Below are positions 49,704-59,980 of a stretch of 64,000 nt of DNA, piece by piece. The notes beneath the pieces were generated by a model. The model worked only from the letters and a program-made list of their open reading frames with translations, was not told where the DNA came from and did not search any database. Origin of the DNA: Austropuccinia psidii (Eukaryota; Basidiomycota; Pucciniomycetes; Pucciniales; Sphaerophragmiaceae); the NCBI GenBank assembly GCA_023105745.1, contig JALGQZ010000019.1, forward strand, positions 1,054,001 through 1,118,000, in the 5' to 3' direction. Numbering within the stretch: the first letter of the stretch is position 1; every line of letters starts with the position of its first letter. A program made the translations under genes and the position numbers.

Positions 49704-49800
49704 TTTGGTAAACCAATTTAAGAATTTTGGTAAAACAACATGAGCTCTTATGTGTTTCTACCAAACTGCTTACATGGGCTTACCAAAGCCCTATAATTAT
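49704..49800. repeat. Foldback miniature element
   Basis: Two arms of about 48 bases form an imperfect palindrome centred on gagctc (about 49753). One arm begins ggatttggtaaacc and the inverted other begins gggctttggtaagcc. A third, similar arm lies at 50203-50254. Flanks tataatta on both sides could be a target duplication of about 8 bases, the MULE range, but the local AT richness makes this weak. Probably a miniature relic of the neighbouring MULE family. Confidence 0.6.
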
Positions 49801-50202
49801 TATAATTATTATAAATTTTGATTTCAAATATCTTAAAATAAAATTTATTATTATTATTAGTATGTATTAATTGTTTAAAAGAGAAAAAATATTTAATATT
49901 TATCTATTTATTTCGAATTTTAGATTAAATTTAATAATTTTTAATATTCTATTTTATGCTATTTTTTAATTTTCATTAATTAATTTTATAAATCTTTCCT
50001 TTTTCCCCTTTTTTTAATAACTTTTAATATAGCCTATAAAATAATCCTTTCTCAATATAATATTAATTTTTTTTACTTCTTTAATTATTAACATTTTTTC
50101 TTTTTTTAAGAAGTTGATTTTTTTTTACTTCTTCAATTATTAAATTTGTTATCTTTTTTTTTGATAAGTTTATGTTATTTTTATTACAAAGAATTTAAAT
50201 AC
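49801..50202. other. AT-rich spacer
   Basis: Simple A/T sequence between the foldback element and the MULE end. No gene. Confidence 0.45.
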
Positions 50203-50390
50203 AGGGTATTGGTAAGCCAATGTAATAAAATTGGCAAAAACACATAAGGGGCTCCCTGGGCCCATTTTAAATTAAAATGAAACAAAAAAACAAGTATTGT
50301 TCCAAAACCTCCCAAAACCCCTCAACACATTTGTTTCACTTTTATTTTGCACATCCCCCAAAAAACTAAACACCCATATAATCCACATTT

Positions 50391-50434
50391 CCCCCCCCCC
50401 AAAAAAAAAAACTTCTTTTAAAAAAAAAAAAAAA
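50391..50434. repeat. Adjacent poly-C, poly-A and second poly-A runs
   Basis: A run of ten C is followed at once by about twelve A, then a short T-rich gap and a further run of sixteen or so A. A likely hotspot for replication slippage and assembly error. Confidence 0.8.
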
Positions 50435-50612
50435 CAGTGTTAAAAAACAAGTTTTGCAAATTTTTCCACACTTTTTTTTCTTTTTTTCCCCCAAAGACTG
50501 CGTTTTCCTCCAAAACAGCCTACTTCCAATCCTCTAAAATTCCCTTTTTTTACCTTCCCTCTCCTTTAATTATTAAATTTAAGCCTCTTAATTTCACCTT
50601 TTCCCAATTTTT

Positions 50613-52230
50613 TTGAATTTGCACACCTTTTATCCCTGCTTTCTCACATTTCAAAAGGTTATTTCCTCCTTCCAAATCCCCAAATTCCCTTTTTTAAAAA
50701 CATTTATACATCTTTTTCAATATATAATTCTTCAACCACCCACTGAAGGTGAATTTCAGACCCTTGAGCTTCTTTGGCAGCATGTGCATAATGTTTCCAG
50801 GGAACAGGGGTATGCTGTGTCAACCCTGAGGTCCAATATGACCCATAACCAAATTGAAATAGGTTGTGATAGGTCTGGGACCCCAAATCCCCACAAAAAT
50901 GCCTCCAAAACATTCACTTCAAGAAATCCTTACTATCCATTTAGACTTTATGCCAGAAAATATGCCAAGAGTACCACTTGGACTCTTAAAGTCAAAAATT
51001 CTGAACATAGCCATGATGCCACTGAAAATATCATGGCACATCCTGCTTTCAGGAAATTCAATGAGCAAGAAACATCCCAAATTGCTCAAATGTCTGAATC
51101 ACTGCTCATGCCAAGGAAAATTCAGGCCCAATTATGAAGCCAGAGGGAGTCTGACAGGCCTTTAATCCTTCAAGACATTTACAGCCAAGTAAAGAAAATC
51201 AAAAAAGACAAACTGCAAGGCAGGAGGCCCATTGATGGTCTTATTGACACCCTCAAAGAAGAAAATTTTGTTTGGTCCTCTTCCAGGGATTCTGAGGGAC
51301 ACATTATGTCCTTGTTTTTTACTCATCCCCTTTCCATAAAACTCCTTCATGGCTTTCCTCATGTGACTCTTTTGGATTGTACTTATAAAAATAATGAATA
51401 TAAAATTCCCCTTTTTCATATTGCTGGATTCAGCTCAACAAATAAGACCTTTTCTGGGGCTTTTTGTTTGATGAAGAACAAAACTGAACCCTCATATACT
51501 TGGTCATTGAATTAATACATAGAAAAAGTCCTCAACAACACCAATCTTTTTCCCCCTCCAGTTATTGTTATTGACAGGGATCTGGCCTTGAAAAACTCTC
51601 TTAAAAAGCTCTTGCCAGAATCCAAAGTTATTTTATGCATTTTTCACATCAATAAAGATGTATCTGCTCATTGCATGAAGAAAATTGGTCATGGAACTGA
51701 TTTTGAAAATTTTATGGGCCTTTGGAATCAACTAATATACTTTTATCTTTCACTTTTTCTCTTATTATTGCTTTTATTAATGACTTTGGGACTTGTTTCT
51801 CAGGTTATTTATTTATCCACTGAAAATTCTCTCAGCAATAACTGGAATAAGCTTCAAAAGCAAGTCAAAAATCCTGAATTCTTGGAATATTTGAAAAACA
51901 AACCTGGCTTCCTCTACAGGTGTATTATGTGCCATCCTGGACCAACTACCATTTCCACCTGGGTGTGGGCTCCACCTCAAAAATTGAAGGTTCCTATGCC
52001 ATGGTTAAAATTTGGCTCCAAAAGTCCACTGGTACTCTCCTGGAGGTAGTCAGGGCTCTTCACATGGCTTTTGAGAAACAATTCATTAAAATAATCAACA
52101 TAATCTCCAAAGAAGTGATTGTCCATCTCAAGAATTTTCCTTCACACATCTGTGCTCTCAATGGCAAGGTGTCTCTCATTATGCCCTTCAGATGGAATTT
52201 GAAAATTTCAAAACCAAAGTTCCCCTGAAT
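50613..52230 (+). pseudogene. MULE transposase relic with FAR1-type N-terminus
   Basis: The N-terminal part matches FAR1/WRKY-GCM1-type zinc DNA-binding domains: a TLELLWQHVHNVSREQGYA start, an IEIGCDRSG strand and the NSEHSHDA histidines. A TGA at 51135 interrupts. The MULE core follows: HVTLLDCTYKNNEYKIPLFH with the first catalytic Asp (about 51375), then PVIVIDRDLALKNSL with the second (about 51575). CIFHINKDV comes next. The segment at 51741-51805 is T-rich and ends ttctcag, possibly an intron. Near 51900 the frame shifts; TNYHFHLGVGSTSKIEGSY, the usual late MULE motif, continues in the other frame to about 52228. Several stops make it inactive. Confidence 0.8.
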
Positions 52231-52239
52231 GAACAATGC

Positions 52240-53010
52240 ACCAAAAAATACAACAATTATAAACGAATACCTTGCAAAAACAAGACCCAACAGGAATTTT
52301 TCAAGCACAAAGGGCTCCAGATATCAGACTTCCATCCTTAGTGGCATTTTAATTTACCTTTGAGGATTTTTTGATCTTCAAATTCTTACATTTTTCATAT
52401 TAGCTTATTTCCTTTATCATATTCTTCTCAGACTGGTTATCAAGGTGATGTTTCAAGTGTTGAGAAAGAATGAAAGAATAAATCCAAAAGAATATCCAAA
52501 GAACAATGGCAGAAAGCACCCCAATTATTCATAATTTTCAAGATGTTTTGACTGGGAAAGTCCTTTTCAATCAAATTCCCAATATTCAAGAGGATGATCA
52601 ATATTATGAAGACACACTATAATTCTAAAATATCCATGGAAGACCTCAAGGAGCCAAAAATAAAAATAAAAGATTTCCCTCAATATTTGAAATCATTGAA
52701 ATTCAATCCAAGAGAAGAGGAAGACCCCCATCAAAAGTGACCAGCACAATAACATCAAGATCACAGGCAATTGCACCCTATCAAATTATGGAAGTGGATT
52801 CATCTAAAGATTCTGAGACCCAATTATCCAAATACAAAACTTCCTCAGATTCACTACCCTCAGAAACTAAATTGAATGAATAGGGCAAATCACAAGTCAC
52901 CCTTGGAAGGTCCAGAAGATTGGAAATGAGTAGCAAACCCTCACAAAAAAAGTCCCACAAGCGTGAAACAACTTTGAAGATATATAATTAAATTGACTTG
53001 ACCTGTGAGA
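52240..53010 (+). pseudogene. Basic linker with AT-hook in the MULE relic
   Basis: Readable protein between the transposase and the OTU segment contains GRPQGAKNKNKRF and, about 25 residues on, SKRRGRPPSKVTS. The RRGRPP core is an AT-hook, a small motif that binds the minor groove of AT-rich DNA. Ser-rich sequence and LGRSRRLEMSSKPS follow. Stops are frequent. It may have been a linker in one long transposase-protease protein or a separate exon. Confidence 0.5.
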
Positions 53011-53169
53011 ATTTGCAAAGCAATTATCACACAAATTTTGAATTCTCGGAGCTCTTTGTGAGTTTCTAATTCATTTTAATGTAAATTATTTTTGTTTATT
53101 TTAATATTTATTGATTTTTTTGCCCTATTTTTATCAGGCACCTCAATCATAAGACTTTTCAAAGTTTAT

Positions 53170-53647
53170 ATTAAGAGAAACCTTCAAGCCCGTTGATTTC
53201 CACAGTGATGGAAACTGTGGCTACATAACAGTATCCAATTAAATTTACAATACTCAAGATCAATGGGCTGATTTCAGAGGCTACTTGGCTGAAGAAATTC
53301 AAAAAAATCAAGACCTTTATGAAGCCATGAGCACTTTGATTCCATCAGTAACCTTTTATTTGGACAGAATTGAGTGGTATGAAGATGTTGTCCACACTTC
53401 ATAGATCAAGTGGATATCCATGCCTGATATGGGGGATCCAATTGAAAACAAGTACCAAAGACCAGTTTTATTTTTTTCCACAGTCCAATGTTTCTCTTTT
53501 TTCCCTTATTTAAGTCCTCCAAATGACAATCCACCCATTTTCATCTGTTTCTTGGATAGGTGTTCTCATTTTGTTCCATTGGATACCATCAATTCCAAAG
53601 TTTACCCTGTACCCACCATTACTGTGAATTGGGAATTTCATTCCTAA
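53170..53647 (+). pseudogene. OTU-like cysteine protease segment
   Basis: OTU proteases cleave ubiquitin-type bonds using a Cys/His pair with a nearby Asp. Here PVDFHSDGNCGYITVSN has the D-G-N-C signature with the catalytic Cys (about 53214). About 120 residues later CSHFVPLDTI supplies the catalytic His (about 53570), at the expected end of the fold. Between them WADFRGYLAEEI and FYLDRIEWYED fit the OTU core. Stops at about 53240 and 53402 break the frame. It is on the same strand as, and downstream of, the MULE transposase, inside the candidate terminal repeats. Confidence 0.7.
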
Positions 53648-53649
53648 CC

Positions 53650-54223
53650 ACAATCTCTGGCATGGGCAGATAAATTAAAAAAACACAGGATTTTATATTT
53701 GTCCAATCTTCCTCCCCCCCCTCAGAAAAACCCCACTATTTTGGAGGTTGATTCAGATTTATTTTTCTTTGTATAAAAAATTTGTTCCAATTATCCCCCT
53801 CCTCAGTCCTATTTATTGATTAAATCCTACCTCAGTCACATTTTTAATCAAAAATGTGACAATTTTTTACTTAAAAATAGTCATATTACAAAAATCAAAA
53901 AAAAAACCTCAAAAAAAAACACCTTTTTGGGCTTTCACTTGTCCCCCCAAAAAAATCACTAAAATTATGTGCTTCTGGGTTTTTATTTTCAAGATTTAAC
54001 CCTTAATTTTTAAAAAAAGATAAAGCAAATTTGTAAGTGGGAAAATGTTCAATGATTTTTTTCAAAAAAATACCCAATTTTTCAAAATCAGCCAAATTGG
54101 AGAAATTTGGCAAAAAAAATTGAAAAAAAAAATGGGGATCTTGACAGCCCATGTCAGAAAAAATCATAGAAAAAAAGTTCAAAAAATCCTCAAAACTGAG
54201 CCTGAGAAGTTCTTTTTCAATAA
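53650..54223. other. 3' non-coding part of the MULE relic
   Basis: A- and C-rich homopolymer sequence. The two short frames near 54.05-54.4 kb are Lys/Phe low-complexity, and one runs across the G3 LTR boundary. Confidence 0.4.
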
Positions 54224-54308
54224 ATAGGCCACTTACGTGTTTTGGCCATAAATTTGTAAAATCCTATAATGGATTATGTTTTTTTACTAAATTATTACAT
54301 GTGTTTAC

Positions 54309-56219
54309 TGTAAGATTTGACTATGAAACTGATGATAATATTACTATTAATCAACAGTACTATGTCTGTTCTTATAAAATATAATAATAAAAAAATTATT
54401 ATAACCACAATTAAATAATTATAAAATTATTTCTTTCACGTGTTATACACTACCAGTGATTATAACAGTGAGCAGTAATTGTCTACAAGAATCAATTACA
54501 AGAAGAATTTCATAATAAAAACTTCTTTTATTAAAATAATAAAATTATTTTAATATATAATTATCTTTTACAAGAATAATTATAAAGATAATTCTTGAAG
54601 AAAACTATTACTAGAGAAAAACTTTAAGAATTAAAGATAAATGACTCACTAATACTTTAAAGAACTTATTGATAGATAAAAGTAGAGAAATTTGACGTGG
54701 AATTGTGGATTTAAGGGATCAAAAGGATTTATAACAGTATTACAACAATATATAGTTGGATTCTATGATTTTACGTCTTTCTGGTTGATTCTGAAAGATT
54801 TAAAACACTTAAGAATAGCTATAACTAATACTTACTTGTTGGTAATAATGATTTAATAAATTGATAAGATGATCATTCTTGGAAAAAACAGCAAGAGGAG
54901 GCCTCTTTTAAGTCAACAACAGCTCACAGACGCGTGCCATGGAGCAAACTGAAAAACCAGTGAGTGAGAAAACAATAAACCCTTTTGGATTATTGATTGC
55001 ATCATCAGTTGTCATGTAAGATTATCATAATTACTTAATTGATGCTTTTACGTGACTACCAACCCCAATATGGTTAAGAATAAAAGGAGTAACATCTGTA
55101 AATCTTCTTTTATTCCAAAATAATCATTGATTTCTCAAAGTTATCAATGTTATTGCCAATTTCATCACAGGTTGTAATTACTGTGAATTTTTGAAGATTC
55201 AGCATTTCACGTAGAATGGTCAAAAGTGGACTGTAAGTAAAACTTTGAATTTTACTAGTAAAACCATAATTTTCTTTGGTTTTACCATAGATAATACAGT
55301 TTTCTATTAGTCCTGAAAGTTTCAGAAAGATTCATTAAGAATTGTGTTTTTAATGAATTTTTTAAGTTTTTACCTCATTTCTACGTAGAATTGCAAATAG
55401 CAGTATTTTGCTGGTTGCTATGAGGTAAATCAATGTATATATGTCCCAAAAGGGTTTTAATTACTCTTTTAGGGTCTAGTCATGGTAAGTCATCAAGAAT
55501 TGACATGGTTACAGGAGTCTAAGTAGCTCATTACCTCCTTGGCACGTCAAAATAGCAGGTTATTTGCTATTTTCTTATGATTACAGTAGGTGTAACTTGG
55601 TAACCAAGTTCCCAAAGAGTTTTAGCTTACGAATTGGGCCAAGATGAGCCATGGATCCATGCTCTGGAGCTATCCACGCCTCTGAGGCCTCAGAAGTTGG
55701 GTACCCTGGCTCTCTTTGATGTCTTTTGTCCCCCTTACTTATTTTTCACGTAAAAATAGAAAATTAAGCTTCAAGTGAGATATCCACTATGGGTGTACCA
55801 AAAGTCCATGTAAGAATACCATGATATTAAGTGCTCAAAACATGTATAACACTATTCTTAGTGTATATGTAACATGGGATTTCTCACTTTCCCATTATTT
55901 TGGCTTAAAATCAAGAAAAACAAAGATTTTCACGGATCTTTTATGTGGTATTGAAGTATTTTCCATTTTACCACCTCAAATACTTAAATTGAGCTTATTC
56001 ACTCTATGGGGCTACCCTAGGTGAATTTTTGTGTAGAATCCAAATCTGGTCTTAAATCCATGGATTTACTTACTCAATAAAAATTTATTCATCTTTTCTG
56101 AAATTGAAAATGATGAATTTTGGATATATGCATGACTTATGAGTTGTGCATAATTCAAAATTTCTTTTTAAGATAATTGTGGCCTATTTGGGTATGTAAA
56201 ATATACCTCAAGGCTCACA
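54309..56219 (-). repeat. 3' LTR of G3
   Basis: 1911 bases, TGTAAGATT to GGCTCACA on the plus strand, clearly related to the G2 LTRs. It carries a 3-base insertion near 54873 and scattered substitutions. Confidence 0.92.
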
Positions 56220-56231
56220 TTCCCTCCCACC
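56220..56231 (-). other. Polypurine tract of G3
   Basis: Minus strand ggtgggagggaa next to the 3' LTR, identical to G2. Confidence 0.8.
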
Positions 56232-56359
56232 AAAAAATAAAATTGTCCTACAATTTTATTAGTGATAAAAGAATAAGGCCCCAAAGGGGGTTAATTTCCA
56301 CTGTCCAACCTCTTCACATTACTCAGATCAAGTAATTTAAAGCACATTTCTAGACATAT

Positions 56360-57235
56360 TCAGGATTGTGGCCTTCTTTCATGTCTAAATCTTCTTAAGA
56401 GTTTATCTGAGTCAGGTATTTCTGATTCTGCCATCCATTCATCTTTATGTACTGGATTTCTATATCTGACAAGATATTCTCTTTGATTTTTACCCCTAAG
56501 TCTCCTTTCTTTAATGACTTTCTTTATTTTTTTGTCTTTATTCTGTTCCACAGGTGGTACAGTTAAAGGAGTTGGGTTTCTTAAAGGAAACAATTCTTTA
56601 TCAGCTGGTTGATAAGGTTTTAACAAGCTGACTGGAAAGGTGGGGTGTTTATTTTCTAATTCACCACTCAATTCCACTTGAACTGCATTGGTTCCATGTA
56701 AAGCAACAATAACAAAAGGTCCTACATAAGAATCTTTAAGTTTCTTTGGGCCTTTGATATTATTAAAATTCAAGGTTGAAACTAAAACTAAGTCCCCTAC
56801 TTTGAAGTCTGGTACTTTATGACTCTTGTCCCACTTCTGTTTTGCATAATCAAAAGCATCATCCATACTTTGTTTTGCATGATGTTTCACTTTATCAAGC
56901 ATTATCTTGAAGCTGGAAGCTGTAGGATGAATGTCAATCAAGTCTTTCCTCAGTGTGTCTGCTGGGAGTCTTGGATTCCATCCTTTCTCTAACATAGCAG
57001 GAGTTTGTCCTGTGGAAGAATGGACTGATTTCTTGTATGCCAATTCTGATGCAGGTATCAGAGTGCACCAGTCATGGGTAAAGCCATCTGAGTCTTTGAA
57101 TTCTAATCCATAAGCACAGAATCTCCTGATCATGTCTTCTAAAGTCTGAATCATCCTCTCTGCTAGCCCATCTGTTTGAGGGTGATATGCTGTAGAGAAT
57201 GATAACTTAGTCCCAAACAATCTATGAAGATTGGT
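56360..57235 (-). pseudogene. G3 integrase C-terminal half and chromodomain-like tail
   Basis: After a TAG at 57236 that replaces the Trp of the SALWTNLH phrase, the frame holds the last catalytic residue of integrase (Glu in [12 protein letters not shown], about 57155), THDWCTLIPASELAYK, EKGWNPRLP, the linker HPTFPVSLLKPYQ and the chromodomain-like end REYLVRYRNPVHKDEW to RRPQS. The rest of integrase lies upstream in the next segment. Confidence 0.87.
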
Positions 57236-58369
57236 CTAAAGTGCAGATGTGAATTTGGGATCTCTGTCACTTATGATATTCTTAAATAATCCTGTATTAG
57301 AAATAACTCTACTCCATAAAAGAAGAGCTGTATCCATAGCAGTGGCATCTTTATGACATGGTAAGAATATGGGAGTTTTGCTATATCTGTCTACAATGAC
57401 TAAGCAAGCATTATAACTTTTGTCACCACTTGGAGGAAGTGCTGTGACCCAATCCATGTGAACAACTTCCCAAGGGGATTTTGGTTCTTGAATATGGATC
57501 ATCAATCCAAATTTCTTGCCTGTGCTCCTGTTTGCTTTTTGGCATCTATCACAGGTATGGCAATATTCAATGGATTCTTTCCTCCAAGATGGCCACCATG
57601 CACAGTTCTTCACTTTTTCAAGTGTTCTGTCTTCTGACAGGTGTCCAGAGTAGATACTATCATGACATTCATGAAGAATGGTATTGATAAGTAATCTACT
57701 GCACAATGTCATAACACAAGAATGTTTTGTTCTGTGGTAAATGATCCCATCAAACAAGTGAAATCTTCCTTCAGAATAGGAATTTTTCCAAACTTCATCA
57801 AGTGCATTAACTAAAGATGTATCCTTGCAGTCTTTATCTAATAAAGAAGTCAAGATATGGCAATTCTTGTCTTGTTTATAAGACTCTCTGACCTCTTCAA
57901 AGAATTCAGTCCCAATATCAGTTATGTTAATTCCTTCAATTGGAATCTGTGGTTCAGCTTCCAAAGGTACATAAGCTGGGTTATCAGGAGTGTTGGCTAA
58001 AGCCCATCTACTAAGTCCATCAGCATTCTTGTGAATGTTTCCTGCTTTATGAACTATAGTCATGTTTCCTCTATATTCTTGAATAGCTATCTGCCATCTC
58101 AACATATGTCTGTTGGGAGTTTTCATGTTAAGGAGTGATTTTACTGCATTATAGTCAGTTATCACTTCAAAAACACTGCCATCAAGGTAATAGTGTAATT
58201 TCCCAAGTGCCCATACCAAACATAAGCACTCCATTTGGCTTGCACCATATCTGGCTTCTGTTGGTTTGATTTGTCTTGAGATATAACAAACTGGTCCTTC
58301 TGTAGGTTTGTCATTAATAATTTGGATTTGATGTAGGGCTGCCCCTAATCCATCTCCACATGCATCAAT
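57236..58369 (-). pseudogene. G3 RNase H and integrase N-terminal half
   Basis: Begins after the TAA at about 58370 that replaces Tyr in KLYIDA. Contains RNase H ([19 protein letters not shown]; the usual VITDC reads VITDY), a linker with [12 protein letters not shown], the zinc-binding [13 protein letters not shown] and CHTCDRC, and the first two catalytic Asp residues of integrase in [10 protein letters not shown] (about 57450) and [10 protein letters not shown] (about 57255). It stops at the TAG at 57236, in the middle of the integrase core. Confidence 0.87.
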
Positions 58370-59980
58370 TTACAATTTAAAAGGAATATTCCAGTCAGGC
58401 ATGAGGAGTAAAGGTGCTTCTGTAAGGGCTTTCTTTATCTTCTCATAAGCTTTAATTCTCTCCTGTGTCATCTCAAATACAGTCTGTTGATCACAGATTC
58501 TATAGAGTGATTTGGCTAGAATTGCAAAGTCTTTCAAGTGTTGCCTATAGTAACTAGCAAATCCAAGAAAAGACATCATTTCTTTTTTATTCTGGGGTAT
58601 TGGCTTAAGTAGAACTGCTTCCACTTTATTCTTGTCAATACCCAAGCTCAAACCAGAAACAATATGTCCTAATGCTTTGAGTTCTTCAAAACCAAAATTG
58701 CATTTCTTAAGTGAAATTTTCATGTTCACTTCTGCAACTTTATGAAGTACTCTTTCAAGTCTTTCAAGGTGCAAAGACCATGAATCAGAACATATGATAA
58801 TATCATCAATATAAATAATGAGCCATCCTTCAGACAATTCTGTAGGAAAGATGGTGTTCATCATCCTTTTATAATGGAATGGAGCATTTTTAATGCCAAA
58901 TGGCATTCTAAGATACTCATAAATACCACAGTGAGTGATAATTCTAAGTAATTTCCTAGCTTTAGGCGTCAAAACAATTTGATGGAAGCCTTTTAATGCA
59001 TCCATTGATGTTATATACTTGGCTTTAGACAATTTAGTCAAGGTTTCTTGGATTCTAGGGATTGGATACCTATCTTGAACTGTGTAGGTATTCAAAGCTC
59101 TAAAATCTCCAACCATTCTTGACTTATCATTATGCCAAGCAATGATAACAGGTGTTGTCACTTCAACTTCTTCATTATGGCCTACTTTCCTTAGTACACC
59201 AAGCTGAATTAACTCTTGGATATGTTTCTCCAAGGCTTCTCTAGCTCTGGGACTGGCTGGATAAGCTGGTCTTCTAAGTACTGGAGGATATGGTCTATCA
59301 ATATTAAGAGTAATATCAATTTCATGTCCCCTTATAGCACCTAATGGTTCATTATCAGATTCAAATGCATTATTGTATGTGTATAATACATCAATAAGTT
59401 CATTCCTCATCTTTGGTGACAATGATGGATTAATTTGTGCTTCAACAAGCTGTTTAGACACAAATTCATCTTTGTAAGTATTTTTGACAGAAGATACTAC
59501 AGATATCTGTTTTGGCATATTGGAGAAAGCAAATGTTTGCCTTTTGTTATCTCCAATTGTGAAATATCTGTCTTTATGGTTATTTATATCAATACCATAC
59601 ATATTCAAGTAATCATTTCCAAGAATGATGTGCTGAGATGTGCAATTGTCCATTACTACAATCTCAGTTTTCATTCTTACACTTCCTGCTGGATGTGGAA
59701 ATACAATAGTAGTGTCCAATATACCCAAGGGGTACATATTGTTACTGGCACTACTGAATTGTACACCTTCTATTGGTAATAGATGGTTTTTCCATTCAGG
59801 AAGTATAATTTGGAGATAATCTTTGCCTACACAAGTACAAAATGCCCCTGTATCCGAATTAACTTTGGCTTCAATATCACTCATCAAAACTGATGTGATA
59901 CAGGATGCTCCCGCAGTGTAACCTTTTCCTCTGGCAGGTTTTGTTTTACACATTTTGGCATCTTGGATATTTATCAGGTT
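58370..59980 (-). pseudogene. G3 protease and reverse transcriptase
   Basis: A frame of more than 500 codons between the TGA at 59981 and the TAA at 58370. Protease: [17 protein letters not shown] with the DTG active site (about 59850). Then [15 protein letters not shown] and [16 protein letters not shown], which are broken in G2. Reverse transcriptase: [38 protein letters not shown] and the active site [12 protein letters not shown] (about 58800), [11 protein letters not shown]. All core motifs are intact. Confidence 0.9.

Larger units (their letters stand above)
50203..54290 (+). mobile_element. MULE-type DNA transposon relic with OTU protease segment
   Basis: The left end at 50203 reads gggtattggtaagccaatgt with an inner block ending caaaaacacataaggggctc. 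The inverted right end (about 54224-54290) has a matching inner block, caaaacacgtaagtggcc; the outermost bases match less well. Inside, on the plus strand, are a FAR1/MULE transposase relic, an AT-hook segment and an OTU-like protease segment. G3 is inserted just beyond the right end. Confidence 0.6.

Noticed and set aside
50704..50913. Minus-strand frame opposite the FAR1 domain
   Set aside because: It is a shadow of the transposase N-terminus; the plus-strand frame has the family motifs.
59435..59779. Plus-strand frame of 114 codons, also present at 43202-43546
   Set aside because: It is antisense to the protease region and is kept in both copies because the elements are near-identical.
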